From NCBI GenBank assembly GCA_950054195.1, contig CATLPG010000013.1, forward strand, positions 1-64,000: DNA of 64,000 nucleotides, given 5' to 3'. The notes beneath the pieces are model-generated. The model made no database searches. It was given only the letters and a program-made list of their open reading frames with translations, and was not told the origin of the DNA. A program made the translations under genes and the position numbers. This document shows positions 24,757 to 34,659 of the stretch, one piece after another; position 1 is the first letter of the stretch, and each line of letters opens with the position of its first letter. The DNA comes from an uncultured Saccharospirillaceae bacterium. GTDB taxonomy: Bacteria; Bacteroidota; Bacteroidia; Flavobacteriales_D; CAJJDF01.

Positions 24757-25877
24757 TAATTGGTGAGGTAGTTAATCATTAATTCAGCTATTTTTTTAGA
24801 AGCTCCTCCTTTTCCTAGCTTTTTAGCTAAGAGATCGTAATTATTCAGCATTGCTTCTCTTGAACTACCTTCAATTATCTTGCCAAGCTCCTGCTCTAGG
24901 TTGGTAGAATTGAACTCATGTTGGATGAGTTCTTTTACAACTTCTTCATCCATAATTAAATTAACGAGAGAGATATACTCAATGTTTACCAGCCGTTTAG
25001 CTATGTGGTAAGATATTGCACTTCCCTTGTAACAAACCACTTGTGGTACATGAAACAAAGCTGTTTCTAGTGTTGCTGTACCCGAAGTAACCAATGCCGC
25101 ATGTGAAAATGAGAGCAATTCATACGTTTTATTTAAAAGCAAGTGAACATCTTCGTTACCTTCAATAAAAGGAGCGTAAAAATCTTTGTCTTTTGAAGGT
25201 GCTCCTGCTATAACAAACTGGTATTGTGGAAATTTATTTTTCATTTCCAACATCACAGGAAGCTTTTTGTTGATTTCTTGTGTTCTACTACCTGGCAATA
25301 AGGCTATGATTGGTTTTTCAGATAAGTTATTTTCTGAATAAAATGATTCTTTCGCTGGAAGTTTATCTTTAATCGACTCTATCTCATCAAGCAAAGGGTG
25401 TCCCACAAAATCAACAGCATAATTATGTTTTTCGTAGAATGGCTTTTCAAATGGTAAAATAACAAACATTTTGTCTACCACTTCTTTAATAGTTTTAACT
25501 CTTCCTTCTTTCCAAGCCCAAACTTGTGGAGAAATATAGTAAAAGCAAGAGATATTGTGTTGTTTTAAAAATTTAGCAATCCGTAAATTAAACCCAGGAT
25601 AATCAATCAATATCACAACATCTGGCTTGTAAGCAAGAATGTCTTCTTTACAGAGCTTGATATTACCCAAAATAGTTCGAAGGTTGGCAATCACTTCAAT
25701 AAATCCCATAAAGGCCAAATCTCTGTAATGCTTTACGAGTTCTACTCCCTCTTGCTCCATACGATCGCCTCCCCAGCCTCTAGCCTTAAACTGAGGGTCA
25801 AGTTGCTTTAATTCTTTTATTAGATTAGATGCGTGTAAATCTCCTGAAGCTTCTCCAGAAATAATATAATACTTCAT
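24756..25877 (-). CDS. lpxB: Lipid-A-disaccharide synthase
   Basis: A 373-residue peripheral membrane glycosyltransferase (GT19) that joins UDP-2,3-diacylglucosamine and lipid X in lipid A synthesis. Typical motifs: YYIISGEASGDLHASNLIKE at the N-terminus, GWGGDRMEQEGVELVKHYRD, FYYISPQVWAWKEGRV, ALLPGSRTQEINKKLPVMLE and ALVTSGTATLETALFHVPQV. Length is normal. It follows the small membrane-protein gene without a gap (TAA directly before ATG) and overlaps spoIID by one base, so the three form an operon. Confidence 0.96.
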   Translation of the reverse strand: MKYYIISGEASGDLHASNLIKELKQLDPQFKARGWGGDRMEQEGVELVKHYRDLAFMGFIEVIANLRTILGNIKLCKEDILAYKPDVVILIDYPGFNLRIAKFLKQHNISCFYYISPQVWAWKEGRVKTIKEVVDKMFVILPFEKPFYEKHNYAVDFVGHPLLDEIESIKDKLPAKESFYSENNLSEKPIIALLPGSRTQEINKKLPVMLEMKNKFPQYQFVIAGAPSKDKDFYAPFIEGNEDVHLLLNKTYELLSFSHAALVTSGTATLETALFHVPQVVCYKGSAISYHIAKRLVNIEYISLVNLIMDEEVVKELIQHEFNSTNLEQELGKIIEGSSREAMLNNYDLLAKKLGKGGASKKIAELMINYLTN

Positions 25878-26159
25878 TTAAAAGTTATTTTCAAGAAAAA
25901 CAAAGCGTATTACCCAAAAGAAAACTACAATGAGAGAACCTACCAAAATGCCTCTTGATAAAAATTCTCGCTTAGCTTTAAAAAAGTAACGTACGCCAAA
26001 TAAGTTTACACCAGCACCAAGTAAAACAACAGATTGATAAATGCCTTCAGTTAAATACTTACCTGAGGCTAATAACACGATATTCACCAATAAAACAAGC
26101 AAAATAGGCATTGTAATACCTATGCCTATTCCTAACCATATGAATTTGTTGTTTTGCAT
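25878..26159 (-). CDS. Small hypothetical membrane protein
   Basis: A 93-residue protein with three hydrophobic helices (about 7-31, 42-58 and 71-87) and a basic loop (FFKAKREFLSRG) before the last. Its stop touches the lpxB start codon, so it is the first gene of the lpxB-spoIID operon. The position suggests envelope biogenesis, but no function is known to me. Confidence 0.65.
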   Translation of the reverse strand: MQNNKFIWLGIGIGITMPILLVLLVNIVLLASGKYLTEGIYQSVVLLGAGVNLFGVRYFFKAKREFLSRGILVGSLIVVFFWVIRFVFLENNF

Positions 26160-26235
26160 AATTCAAATATACAATGATACTGGGCTAGTAGGGATTTTTT
26201 AACGTTTATTTGCTAACGGGAGGGTGTTAGTAGTG

Positions 26236-27309
26236 TTACTTAAAAAACCGATTGATATTGGTTGATACAGAGAAGTTGTGAGTCGTACCTGATAAGTGGT
26301 AGCATGCTACACTGTAGTTACATCTAAATTTTTTGATCCCAAACATTACTCCTGTAGAGAAACCAACCAACCCCGAACGAGCGGCAACAGCTAGTTCTCT
26401 TCGTGTGCGGTAATCAAAACCTAACTGAACATTAAAGCTTTTTGACAAGATGATTTCTGCTCCTAGGTTAACATGTCTTAATCCTTTTTCAAAAAAGCTA
26501 GGCTCTTTTGGTGGAAGTTCTTCAAATGTTTCTGGATCGAATTGTTTTTCTGCATTCGGATCATCATAGGTTAAATCCCATTTTTGAAGGTTTGTTAACG
26601 TTAATGATAACCTAAAAGGCGCATGTTTTAGTTTTTTTGTTAACCCTAACTTTGCTTCTGTTGGAAAAGTTGAATTTGAACTTTCTGTATAGTCGCTAAA
26701 CTTGATACCAAAATTTGAAATAGATGCTCCAATAGCAAAGTCTGTTCGAGGGTTATAATAGGCTCCTGTTGCATCTAACGCTATCCCTGAAGCATTATAA
26801 GCATCATAAGTAGAATAAAAGATTTTTGCATTGGTACCAAAACTAAACAAGCTATCGAGTGATCGTCCATAACTTACTATCAAAGCATAGTCATTTACTG
26901 GTACATTTCCTAACTGATTTCCTATTTCATCTGCACGAATAATTCTACCGTAATTAGCAAACAACATACTCGCTGCAAACGTTCCTATTTTATCAAAATG
27001 ATGTGCATAGGTTGTTAATCCGTAATTAATATCTGCCACGTAGTTTTGGTAATTAATTGATAAATCACCAGACATCGTAGAATCTAAAAAAGCTGGATTA
27101 GCAATAACATTGGAAACATCTTTATCGTAAAGTGAAATATTATGTCTTCCTAAGCCCATCAAACGAGCTGAAGGATTAAGATTTAAAAACTGAAAACCTC
27201 CATTTCCTCCTAACTGAGCAGTGCTGCTAAGAGAAAATAAAATAAGTAGAAGTAAAAAAGAAAACTTTGTTATTGACAAGCTCCTTCTGTATAATCTATT
27301 TGAGCGCAT
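26236..27309 (-). CDS. porQ: Type IX secretion system protein PorQ
   Basis: A 357-residue outer-membrane protein of the PorV/FadL-like fold. PorQ features: signal peptide ending STAQLGG, then FQFLNLNPSARLMGLGRHNI, VSNVIANPAFLD, GDLSINYQNYVADINYG and the aromatic C-terminal strand. In the type IX system PorQ works with PorZ in attaching or processing cargo. ATG 27309 is the only in-frame ATG and lies inside the Kazal gene (40-bp overlap). A TTG at 27279 would give a more normal signal peptide (LSITKFSFLLLLILFSLSS). Cargo with sorting domains is encoded at 41717, 50501 and 58133. Confidence 0.88.
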   Translation of the reverse strand: MRSNRLYRRSLSITKFSFLLLLILFSLSSTAQLGGNGGFQFLNLNPSARLMGLGRHNISLYDKDVSNVIANPAFLDSTMSGDLSINYQNYVADINYGLTTYAHHFDKIGTFAASMLFANYGRIIRADEIGNQLGNVPVNDYALIVSYGRSLDSLFSFGTNAKIFYSTYDAYNASGIALDATGAYYNPRTDFAIGASISNFGIKFSDYTESSNSTFPTEAKLGLTKKLKHAPFRLSLTLTNLQKWDLTYDDPNAEKQFDPETFEELPPKEPSFFEKGLRHVNLGAEIILSKSFNVQLGFDYRTRRELAVAARSGLVGFSTGVMFGIKKFRCNYSVACYHLSGTTHNFSVSTNINRFFK

Positions 27310-27476
27310 TCGGCAATTGATTTATTTGCATAAGTTTTGCCATTACATCCACAAACTGGTTCATATTCTTGAGTTGTTACACAATCCTTTGTATAAAACT
27401 CTTCACATTCGTCTTTGCTACAGCTAACTGAAACAATCGCTGAAAAAATGAATAAGGATAAAATGTTTGCTTTCAT
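27270..27476 (-). CDS. Kazal-type protease-inhibitor lipoprotein
   Basis: A 68-residue lipoprotein (signal ILSLFIFSAIVSVSC, Cys19). The mature part is a compact Kazal-like domain: CEEFYTKDCVTTQEYEPVCG, CNGKTYANKSIAECAQIDY and EGAC, with the cysteines spaced as in Kazal inhibitors (PVCGCNGKTY is the hallmark). Such domains block serine proteases by a substrate-like loop. It overlaps the start of porQ, which suggests cotranscription. Protection of the envelope from self or foreign proteases is an inference. Confidence 0.85.
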   Translation of the reverse strand: MKANILSLFIFSAIVSVSCSKDECEEFYTKDCVTTQEYEPVCGCNGKTYANKSIAECAQIDYTEGACQ

Positions 27477-27576
27477 AGGCGCTAAATTAACGTTTATCTA
27501 ATAGATATATTGTTTTAGATATCCGAAAATAAGAAAAATATTGAAGCTTGTCCTCCAATTCTTTACCTTTTACTTA

Positions 27577-29991
27577 TTATTTCAAAGCTACTTTTAATAC
27601 CTCTTTCATTTCATCTACATAATGAAATTCTAAATCTTTTATGTATCTAGAGTTGATATCATCAACATCTTTCTTGTTGCTTTTGCAAAGAACAATTTCT
27701 TTAATATTTGCTCGCTTGGCTGCTAATATTTTTTCTTTAATCCCCCCTACTGGTAATACTTTTCCTCTAAGCGTAATCTCACCAGTCATTGCGATTTTAT
27801 CTTTTACTTTTTTATCAGTTAATAATGATGTTAATGCTGTTAACATGGTAATACCTGCTGATGGACCATCTTTTGGAGTTGCTCCTTCCGGTACGTGAAT
27901 GTGTATGTTATTATCATCAATCTTCTTAACGTCAACACCTAATTCAAGTGCATGTGCCTTAATGTACTCTAGGGCAATAACTGCACTTTCTTTCATCACA
28001 TCTCCTAAGTTACCTGTAAGCGTTAATTTTCCTTTTCCCGGTGACATGCTAGACTCGATAAATAGAATATCTCCACCAGTTTGTGTCCATGCTAAGCCTG
28101 TTACTACACCTGGAATATCAATTTTTTGATATTTATCTTTTGGATGTGATGGCCCAAGAATTTTTAACAACTGACTAGACTTAACAATCGTATCAAAATC
28201 TTCTTCAAAAGCAATTTGTTTTGCTCGGTAGCGAATAAGTTTTCCTATTCTCTTTTCTAATCCTCTAACCCCACTTTCGTTTGTGTAATTCTCGATAACC
28301 TCTTCAATAGTTTTGTCATTGATACTAAACTGAGACTCTTTTACACCTGTCTCTTTTAATTGCTTAGGAATAAGATACTTTTTAGCAATTTGAAGCTTTT
28401 CCTCAACGGTATATCCATTAATCGTTATGATTTCCATTCGATCCCTAAGTGGTGGTTGAATGGTGTTTAAATTGTTTGCCGTAGCAATGAATAAAACATT
28501 ACTCAAATCATAATCCAGTTCTACAAAATTATCATTGAATGTGGTGTTTTGTTCTGGGTCAAGCACCTCTAGCAATGCTGAAGATGGATCTCCATGTCCG
28601 TCACGAGCTAATTTATCAATCTCATCCAATACAAATACGGGGTTAGATGTACCTGCCTTTTTTAAATTTTGGATAATTCTACCCGGCATTGCACCTATAT
28701 ACGTTTTTCTATGTCCTCGAATTTCTGCTTCATCACGTAAGCCACCGAGAGACATACGTACGTACTTTCTTCCTAAGGCTTCGGCAACAGACTTCCCTAA
28801 AGATGTTTTTCCCACACCTGGAGGTCCGTAAAGACAAATAATTGGTGCTTTTAAATTGTTTTTAAGTTTTAATACAGCCAAGTGTTCCAAAATTCGATCT
28901 TTAACCTTTTCTAAACCAAAATGATCCCTATCTAATACTTCTTGTGCTTTTTTGAGGTTAAAATTGTCCTTAGACATTTTTTTCCAAGGCAAATCAAGCA
29001 ATAGCTCTAAATAATTTAATTGAACAGAATACTCAGCAACTTGGGGGTTCATTCGCTCAATCTTATGTAGCTCCTTATAAAATTGTTGTTTTACAGCCTT
29101 TCCCCATTTTTTCTTTTCAGCTTTTAGTTTAAGTTCTTCAATTTCTTGTTTTGTTGGATTATCACCCAACTCTTCTTGAATTTGACGCATCTGTTGATGC
29201 AAAAAGAAATCTCTTTGTTGGCGATCGATATCTGTTTTTACTTTCGATTGTATATCGTTTTTAATTTCTAACAATTGAAGCTCTTTAGATAAATGCTTCA
29301 AAACCATCTGAGCTCGTTCAGTAAGGTTTGTTTGTTCCAACATTTGTTGTTTTACCTCAACTTCTGCCTGCATGTTTGAAGAAATAAAGTTGATCATGAA
29401 TGTTGGACTCTCGATATTTTTTATTGCGAAAGCAGCTTCAGAAGGAATATTTGGCGACTCCTTGATTATTTTAAGTGCCATGTCCTTAATAGATGAAAAA
29501 AGCGCATGAAAACGCTCATCTTGTTCATCTGGCTTAACATCTATGGATGTATTTATTATTGCTTTTAAATAAGGATCTTCTTGTGTAAATTCTTGAATCT
29601 CTAACCTTCTTTTTCCTTGAATAATTGCAGTAGTACTTCCATCTGGCATTTTTAAATGCCTTAAAATTTGACCTACTGTTCCTACTCTGTTTAAATCACT
29701 TGAAGAAGGATCCTCTACGGAAGAATCTTTTTGAGACACAACGCCAATAGTTTTATTTCCAGCGTAAGCTTCTTTAATCAACTTGATCGATTTATCTCTA
29801 CCTACCGTGATAGGTATCACCACACCAGGAAATAAAACATTATTTCTTAAAGATAAGATGGGTAATTCATTAGGAATTTCTTCTTTGTTCATTTTATCTT
29901 CTTCTTCAATCGAAATTAAAGGAATAAACTCTGCATCCCCATCAACATCAGAAGCTAAAGAAGTAAAACTATCATTAAATATTTCTTTCAT
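27577..29991 (-). CDS. lon: ATP-dependent protease Lon
   Basis: An 804-residue cytosolic AAA+ serine protease that removes misfolded and regulatory proteins. The N-terminal LON substrate domain starts at [15 protein letters not shown] (about 42). Walker A is GPPGVGKTS at 389-397 and Walker B is [10 protein letters not shown]. The catalytic dyad is Ser711 in PKDGPSAG and Lys754 in GGIKEK. ATG 29991 gives an acidic N-terminal extension of about 40 residues common in Bacteroidota Lon. Upstream there is a 9-bp inverted repeat that shares bases with the hsp20 promoter region. Confidence 0.97.
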   Translation of the reverse strand: MKEIFNDSFTSLASDVDGDAEFIPLISIEEEDKMNKEEIPNELPILSLRNNVLFPGVVIPITVGRDKSIKLIKEAYAGNKTIGVVSQKDSSVEDPSSSDLNRVGTVGQILRHLKMPDGSTTAIIQGKRRLEIQEFTQEDPYLKAIINTSIDVKPDEQDERFHALFSSIKDMALKIIKESPNIPSEAAFAIKNIESPTFMINFISSNMQAEVEVKQQMLEQTNLTERAQMVLKHLSKELQLLEIKNDIQSKVKTDIDRQQRDFFLHQQMRQIQEELGDNPTKQEIEELKLKAEKKKWGKAVKQQFYKELHKIERMNPQVAEYSVQLNYLELLLDLPWKKMSKDNFNLKKAQEVLDRDHFGLEKVKDRILEHLAVLKLKNNLKAPIICLYGPPGVGKTSLGKSVAEALGRKYVRMSLGGLRDEAEIRGHRKTYIGAMPGRIIQNLKKAGTSNPVFVLDEIDKLARDGHGDPSSALLEVLDPEQNTTFNDNFVELDYDLSNVLFIATANNLNTIQPPLRDRMEIITINGYTVEEKLQIAKKYLIPKQLKETGVKESQFSINDKTIEEVIENYTNESGVRGLEKRIGKLIRYRAKQIAFEEDFDTIVKSSQLLKILGPSHPKDKYQKIDIPGVVTGLAWTQTGGDILFIESSMSPGKGKLTLTGNLGDVMKESAVIALEYIKAHALELGVDVKKIDDNNIHIHVPEGATPKDGPSAGITMLTALTSLLTDKKVKDKIAMTGEITLRGKVLPVGGIKEKILAAKRANIKEIVLCKSNKKDVDDINSRYIKDLEFHYVDEMKEVLKVALK

Positions 29992-30008
29992 AATATAATT
30001 ACTTGGAC

Positions 30009-30044
30009 AATATGACAGTTACATAAATAAAACAATGTCATATT
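30009..30044. promoter_or_regulatory. Inverted repeat upstream of lon
   Basis: AATATGACA (30009-30017) and TGTCATATT (30036-30044) are perfect 9-bp arms with an 18-nt spacer, 17 bp before the lon start. The TGACAT/ATGTCA-type core also occurs twice ahead of hsp20 (53131 and 53191). It may be a stress-regulator site. Confidence 0.45.
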
Positions 30045-30271
30045 TTTCGTCAATTCATTTGATGGTAACCTAGCTAAAATGATTTGTTAAAGCGTTTTAT
30101 ACTTAAACGTTTTAATATATCGCTAACTTACATCTTTTATAAGTCAATTGATGTGCCAATTGGCTTATTCGGAAAAAATGACTGGTTTTAATTAAAGAAA
30201 TGATAATATCTTTACATGATAGATGTATAACTAGTATTTCAAAAAATACTGTGAGGGCACATTAGTAAACT

Positions 30272-30847
30272 ATGGATTCCTTAATATCAGAAATAAAAAA
30301 ATGTACGTTATGCTCTTCTCATTTACCTCACGGAGCAAATCCAGTTTTCTCAGCAAACGGTAAGAGTAAAATAATAATTATTGGTCAAGCACCGGGTAGT
30401 GTAGTACACAAAACAGGTATTCCATGGGACGATAAAAGTGGAGATAGATTAAGAAATTGGTTAGGGGTTACTAAAGAACAGTTTTACAATGAGCATCTTT
30501 TTGCTCTTATTCCTATGGGATTTTGTTATCCTGGAAAAGGAAAAACAGGAGACTTACCTCCTAGAAAAGAATGCGCTCCAACATGGCATCATCAGTTATT
30601 TAATGAAATAGAGGATGTAAAGCTTATTTTATTAGTGGGGAGTTATGCTCAAAACTATTATTTGGGAAAAAGTAAAAAAAACAACTTAACGGAAACTGTA
30701 AAAAGCTTTCATGAGTATCTTCCTAAATATATCCCAATACCTCACCCATCTCCAAGAAACAACATTTGGTTGAAAAGGAACCCTTGGTTTGAAAATGAAC
30801 TTGTCCCTACACTTAAAAGTATTGTTTCACCAATTTTAAGCTCATAA
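30272..30847 (+). CDS. Uracil-DNA glycosylase superfamily protein
   Basis: A 191-residue protein of the UDG superfamily. The N-terminal CTLC is followed by motif A IIIIGQAPGSVVHKTGIPWD (residues about 36-55) and motif B HPSPRNN near residue 157. Others are LIPMGFCYPGKGKTGDLPPR and LLVGSYAQNYYLG. Family members remove uracil or related damaged bases; which lesion is unclear because the fit to families 4 and 5 is loose and I see no full 4Fe-4S cysteine set. It stands alone between lon (divergent) and a convergent gene. A TATCTTTA upstream may be its -7 element. Confidence 0.8.
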   Translation: MDSLISEIKKCTLCSSHLPHGANPVFSANGKSKIIIIGQAPGSVVHKTGIPWDDKSGDRLRNWLGVTKEQFYNEHLFALIPMGFCYPGKGKTGDLPPRKECAPTWHHQLFNEIEDVKLILLVGSYAQNYYLGKSKKNNLTETVKSFHEYLPKYIPIPHPSPRNNIWLKRNPWFENELVPTLKSIVSPILSS

Positions 30848-30871
30848 AAAAGGCTGCCTTATTAGACAGCC
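30846..30871 (-). terminator. Terminator of the coiled-coil gene
   Basis: On the minus strand GGCTGTCTAATAAGGCAGCC forms a stem of 5 bp, one mismatch and 2 more bp, followed by TTTTTT. It ends the coiled-coil gene (stop 30898) and touches the UDG stop on the other strand, so it may work in both directions. Confidence 0.65.
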
Positions 30872-30897
30872 AGAACTATGAAATTAATGAGAGTTTT

Positions 30898-32265
30898 CTA
30901 TAATAAATTATCTACACTATCAGATGAACTTGTTTTAGTTGTTTTTGTAGTTTCTTCTTGCCCACTAGTTTCATACTTGTGAGAAAAAGTCTCTTCTACA
31001 TCTATACCAAATTTATCACTGTGCTCTTTCATCAACTCTTGATCTTGAGCTTTAAACTTAGCTGTAGCCTCAGCCATTGCAACTAATACTTTGTGAAGCT
31101 CAGACATACGTTTAGGATGTTTTTTGACACGCTCAATACGATCTTTTTCAGAACCTACTAATACTTTAGCCGCAATTTCTGTGATTTTTTGATCTGTTTT
31201 TGCTCCTGCATCTTCATAAATAGAAGCCGCTTCTTGAGCTGTTGCAGACTGTACTAATTGCAATCCAGATTCATAAGTAGTCACCCTTTCTTCTGTATCA
31301 CTTTTTAACTGACCTATTAACTGTTTTAGGTTATTCTTAGTAACAGTTTGTGCTTCTAAGTGAACAACAATTTGATCAACAAAACGCTCTTTTGATTGAA
31401 AAATACCTAGCGCGATGTTGTACTTACCTTTCAACTCGGCTCTTAACTCTCTCATATCAGCAATTTTCTTTTCTTGCTCAGTATACTCTGGAGAATTGTT
31501 TTGTAATTCTGTAAGTGATTGCTCTTCAATTTTTAGTTTCCCTTCTAACTCCTCAAGCTCAGCTTTACGTTGTTTCATCGCTTCTGCTGCTTTTTCTTTA
31601 GTAGCAAAGGCTAGTTCTTTTCTATTTTTAAGTGCTTGAATTTGAACATCAACATCCTCAACCATATCTTCAATGATAGCTGTCATTCCTTGAACTTGGC
31701 TTATGATTCGGTGTAAAGACTCCTTTAAATCGGCATTTCTTAAACGATCCCTGTATGATTTGTTCGCTTTTGCTTCCGCCTCTTTTAGTTCTACTTTTCC
31801 TTCTTCAATATCTTTTTTTGCTCCATTAACTCTTGAATTTTTCAATCCGAAAAGAATATTCCAAGCATTAGACATTGACTCTGCATTTTTTAGACTAGTT
31901 TCAGCCTTTGCTAATTCAGCTTTTGCTTCTTCAACCCATTTGTGTTCTTCTGGATTTAGCTCTTGTAATTTGGCAAACTCTCCTCCACAATTATCAAGCA
32001 TAGCTCTTAAGTGGAGCATCAACTCTTGTAAATCTTGCTCTGTCTCCTCTACATTACCATTAAGGCTTTTGAAGTTTGCATCTACGATGTCTTTAACGAT
32101 TTCCTCTCCCGACTTAGAATCAGCAGCATTATCAATTTTGCTTTCAATATCATTCAAAGCAGATACATAATCTACCGACTTTTTCTTTTCAATTTTAGCC
32201 TTAAGCTCATTTACTTTTTTCTCATCTCCTAATTGAGAAAGTAAATCAAAATCATCCTTTGCCAT
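30898..32265 (-). CDS. Large coiled-coil cytoplasmic protein of unknown function
   Basis: A 455-residue, highly charged protein without signal or membrane segment. Most is predicted coiled coil (KAELAKAETSLKNAESMSNA, EKAAEAMKQRKAELEELEGK). A short less charged patch WNILFGLKNSRV is at about 143-154, and a conserved-looking block ISQVQGMTAIIEDMVEDVDV precedes the central coil. QLVQSATAQEAASIYEDAG follows. The C-terminus is a Ser/Thr/Lys tail (KTTKTSSSDSVDNLL). The order of long helices weakly recalls TelA-type toxic-anion-resistance proteins, but I would not assign it. Its own terminator and the 193-bp gap to glnA suggest a single-gene unit. Confidence 0.65.
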   Translation of the reverse strand: MAKDDFDLLSQLGDEKKVNELKAKIEKKKSVDYVSALNDIESKIDNAADSKSGEEIVKDIVDANFKSLNGNVEETEQDLQELMLHLRAMLDNCGGEFAKLQELNPEEHKWVEEAKAELAKAETSLKNAESMSNAWNILFGLKNSRVNGAKKDIEEGKVELKEAEAKANKSYRDRLRNADLKESLHRIISQVQGMTAIIEDMVEDVDVQIQALKNRKELAFATKEKAAEAMKQRKAELEELEGKLKIEEQSLTELQNNSPEYTEQEKKIADMRELRAELKGKYNIALGIFQSKERFVDQIVVHLEAQTVTKNNLKQLIGQLKSDTEERVTTYESGLQLVQSATAQEAASIYEDAGAKTDQKITEIAAKVLVGSEKDRIERVKKHPKRMSELHKVLVAMAEATAKFKAQDQELMKEHSDKFGIDVEETFSHKYETSGQEETTKTTKTSSSDSVDNLL

Positions 32266-32405
32266 TTTCTTTTGTTATTAATTGTAACTAAACTACTAAA
32301 TATAAATAGAATTCTTATTCTTAATTGTTTATAGCCATATTTTAGATATGTAACCAGTTTAACTCTAAATTTAAATAATCAACTGATTTTAAATACTTTT
32401 AAGAC

Positions 32406-32437
32406 AAAAAAAAGAGCTTTAGATGATCTAAAGCTCT
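32406..32437 (-). terminator. Terminator of glnA
   Basis: AGAGCTTTAGA (32413-32423), loop TGA, TCTAAAGCTCT (32427-32437) is a perfect 11-bp stem. On the minus strand it is followed by a run of eight T (32413-32406). It lies 22 bp after the glnA stop. Confidence 0.85.
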
Positions 32438-32458
32438 CTCATTTGTTAATAAAATAGG

Positions 32459-34645
32459 TTATTTTGTAAATAACAACTCCCTAAATTTTGGTAACGCCCA
32501 AAGTTCGTCATCCACTGTAATTTCTAACTTGTTTATGTTATAACTAATTTCATCAAAAGCTCCTTTAACTTTATCGCAATAGGCAAAAGCTTTCTTCTCG
32601 ATGTCTTCCATCACATTTGCTTTCTTTCGCTCTTCTAGCATAACATCTAATGCTTTCTTTAAAGCTCCCATTCTGGATGACAATTCTTCAATTACTGCCA
32701 ACTGAGCAACTGCATGATCTTTAAACTTAGCTCCAAAGATTTCTTTTAACCCTGTAACATTTTTAATCAATCTATTTTGATATAAAACTGCTGAAGGTAA
32801 TACATGATTCTTAGCCAAATCTTCAAGCATTCTGGCTTCAATTTGTATTTTCATGACGTATTTTTCCAATTCAATTTCGTGACGAGCCTCTAATTCAATT
32901 GGAGAAAAGATGCCTTCGTTTACAAATAAATCGATTGTTTCTTTAGTAGTATAAGCTGAAAGAGCTCTAGGCGTATCTTTTAAATTTGAAAGACCTCTTT
33001 TCTTAGCTTCTTTTACCCATTCTTCACCATATCCATTACCTTCAAAACGAATTGTTTTAGATTCTTTTATAATTTTTTGAAGTTGTTTAAGAATAGCTAT
33101 ATCCTTCTTTTCTCCTTTTTTGATTAAAGCATCAACATCCTTTTTAAATGCTTTCAGTTGCTTTGTCATAATTGTATTCAAAGCAATCATAGGTGTTGCA
33201 CAGTTGGCTGCTGAACCTACTGCTCTAAACTCAAACTTATTACCAGTAAACGCAAAAGGAGAGGTACGGTTTCTATCGGTATTATCCATTAATAATTCCG
33301 GAATTTTACCAATATCTAGCTTTAAAGCTGTTTTTTCTTCTGGAGTCATGGATCCAGACTTTACATTTTTTTCGAGGTTATCTAACATTTCTGTTAGTTT
33401 TTCTCCTATAAAGACAGACATAATTGCTGGAGGAGCTTCATTTGCTCCTAAACGATGATCGTTACCTGCAGAAGCAATGCTAGCTCTTAATACATCTGCA
33501 TGATCATAAATAGCCTTGATTGTATTTACAAAAAACGTTAAAAAGCGAATATTTTCTTTTGGATTTTTACCTGGTTGTAAAAGATTAACACCTGTATTTG
33601 TTCCTAAGGACCAGTTGTTATGTTTTCCTGATCCATTTAAACCGGCAAATGGCTTTTCATGAAGAAGAACCCTAAAGTTATGCTTAACAGCTACTTTATC
33701 CATCAAATCCATTAACAAAAGGTTATGATCATTTGCAAGGTTTGTCTCTTCAAAAATTGGTGCACACTCAAATTGATTAGGTGCTACCTCGTTATGTCTT
33801 GTTTTTACAGGAATTCCAAGCTCTAGCGCTTGTTTTTCGAAATCACGCATAAAGTGGCTCACTCTTTCTGGAATAGTTCCAAAATAGTGATCATCTAATT
33901 GTTGTCCTTTAGCAGGTGCTTGACCAAACAACGCTCTACCTGTCATCATTAAATCCGGACGTGCATTGTACAATGCAGTATCAATTAAGAAATATTCTTG
34001 TTCCCAACCAAGCGTAGCGTTTACTTTAGTGATATTCTTATCGAAATATTGACATACAGCTGTTGCAGCCTTATCTACAGCATTTAAAGCTTTTAGCAAT
34101 GGCATTTTATTATCTAAAGCTTCTCCTGTGTAAGAAATAAAGATGGTTGGAATACATAATGTAGTTCCAATTACAAAAGCTGGCGAGGATGGATCCCAAG
34201 CAGTATATCCTCTCGCTTCAAAGGTGTTTCTAATACCTCCGTTTGGAAAACTAGAAGCATCTGGTTCTTGTTGAACTAGCATGTCTCCTCTAAATTTCTC
34301 GATTGCCCCTCCTCCATCAGTTGGTTCGAAAAACGCATCATGCTTTTCAGCAGTTGAACCTGTTAATGGCTGAAACCAATGCGTATAGTGGGTTACTCCC
34401 ATACCTATCGCCCATTCTTTCATTGCAGCAGCTACTTGATCAGCTACTTGACGTTCAATACGATTACCCGAATCGATTGACTTTTGGACGCTTTTAAAAG
34501 CATCTCCTGGTAAATGTTGACGCATTTGCTTTTCTCCGAATACTTTTCTTCCAAAATAATCTGAGATTTTTTCATTACCAATAGGAATTTCTACTGGTTT
34601 TCTGTGAAAAAGTGTTCCTAGGGCTTCAAACCTAACTTTAGACAT
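32459..34645 (-). CDS. glnA: Glutamine synthetase type III (GlnN-type)
   Basis: A 728-residue enzyme, the length typical of GSIII and about 250 residues longer than GSI. It forms glutamine from glutamate, ammonia and ATP and is the main ammonia-assimilating enzyme in many Bacteroidota. GSIII features: ARGYTAWDPSSPAFVIG, NATLGWEQEYFLIDTALYNA, KTRHNEVAPNQFECAPIFEE with the metal ligands, GLNGSGKHNNWSLGTNTGVN and NTDRNRTSPFAFTGNKFEFR. It is monocistronic with its own promoter, operator-like palindrome and terminator. Confidence 0.96.
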   Translation of the reverse strand: MSKVRFEALGTLFHRKPVEIPIGNEKISDYFGRKVFGEKQMRQHLPGDAFKSVQKSIDSGNRIERQVADQVAAAMKEWAIGMGVTHYTHWFQPLTGSTAEKHDAFFEPTDGGGAIEKFRGDMLVQQEPDASSFPNGGIRNTFEARGYTAWDPSSPAFVIGTTLCIPTIFISYTGEALDNKMPLLKALNAVDKAATAVCQYFDKNITKVNATLGWEQEYFLIDTALYNARPDLMMTGRALFGQAPAKGQQLDDHYFGTIPERVSHFMRDFEKQALELGIPVKTRHNEVAPNQFECAPIFEETNLANDHNLLLMDLMDKVAVKHNFRVLLHEKPFAGLNGSGKHNNWSLGTNTGVNLLQPGKNPKENIRFLTFFVNTIKAIYDHADVLRASIASAGNDHRLGANEAPPAIMSVFIGEKLTEMLDNLEKNVKSGSMTPEEKTALKLDIGKIPELLMDNTDRNRTSPFAFTGNKFEFRAVGSAANCATPMIALNTIMTKQLKAFKKDVDALIKKGEKKDIAILKQLQKIIKESKTIRFEGNGYGEEWVKEAKKRGLSNLKDTPRALSAYTTKETIDLFVNEGIFSPIELEARHEIELEKYVMKIQIEARMLEDLAKNHVLPSAVLYQNRLIKNVTGLKEIFGAKFKDHAVAQLAVIEELSSRMGALKKALDVMLEERKKANVMEDIEKKAFAYCDKVKGAFDEISYNINKLEITVDDELWALPKFRELLFTK

Positions 34646-34659
34646 GGTGTTTTATTTGT

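Noticed and set aside
27641-28831. Plus-strand frames of 76-98 codons opposite lon
   Set aside because: They are antisense to a strongly conserved gene and have Ser/Pro-rich compositions typical of shadow frames.
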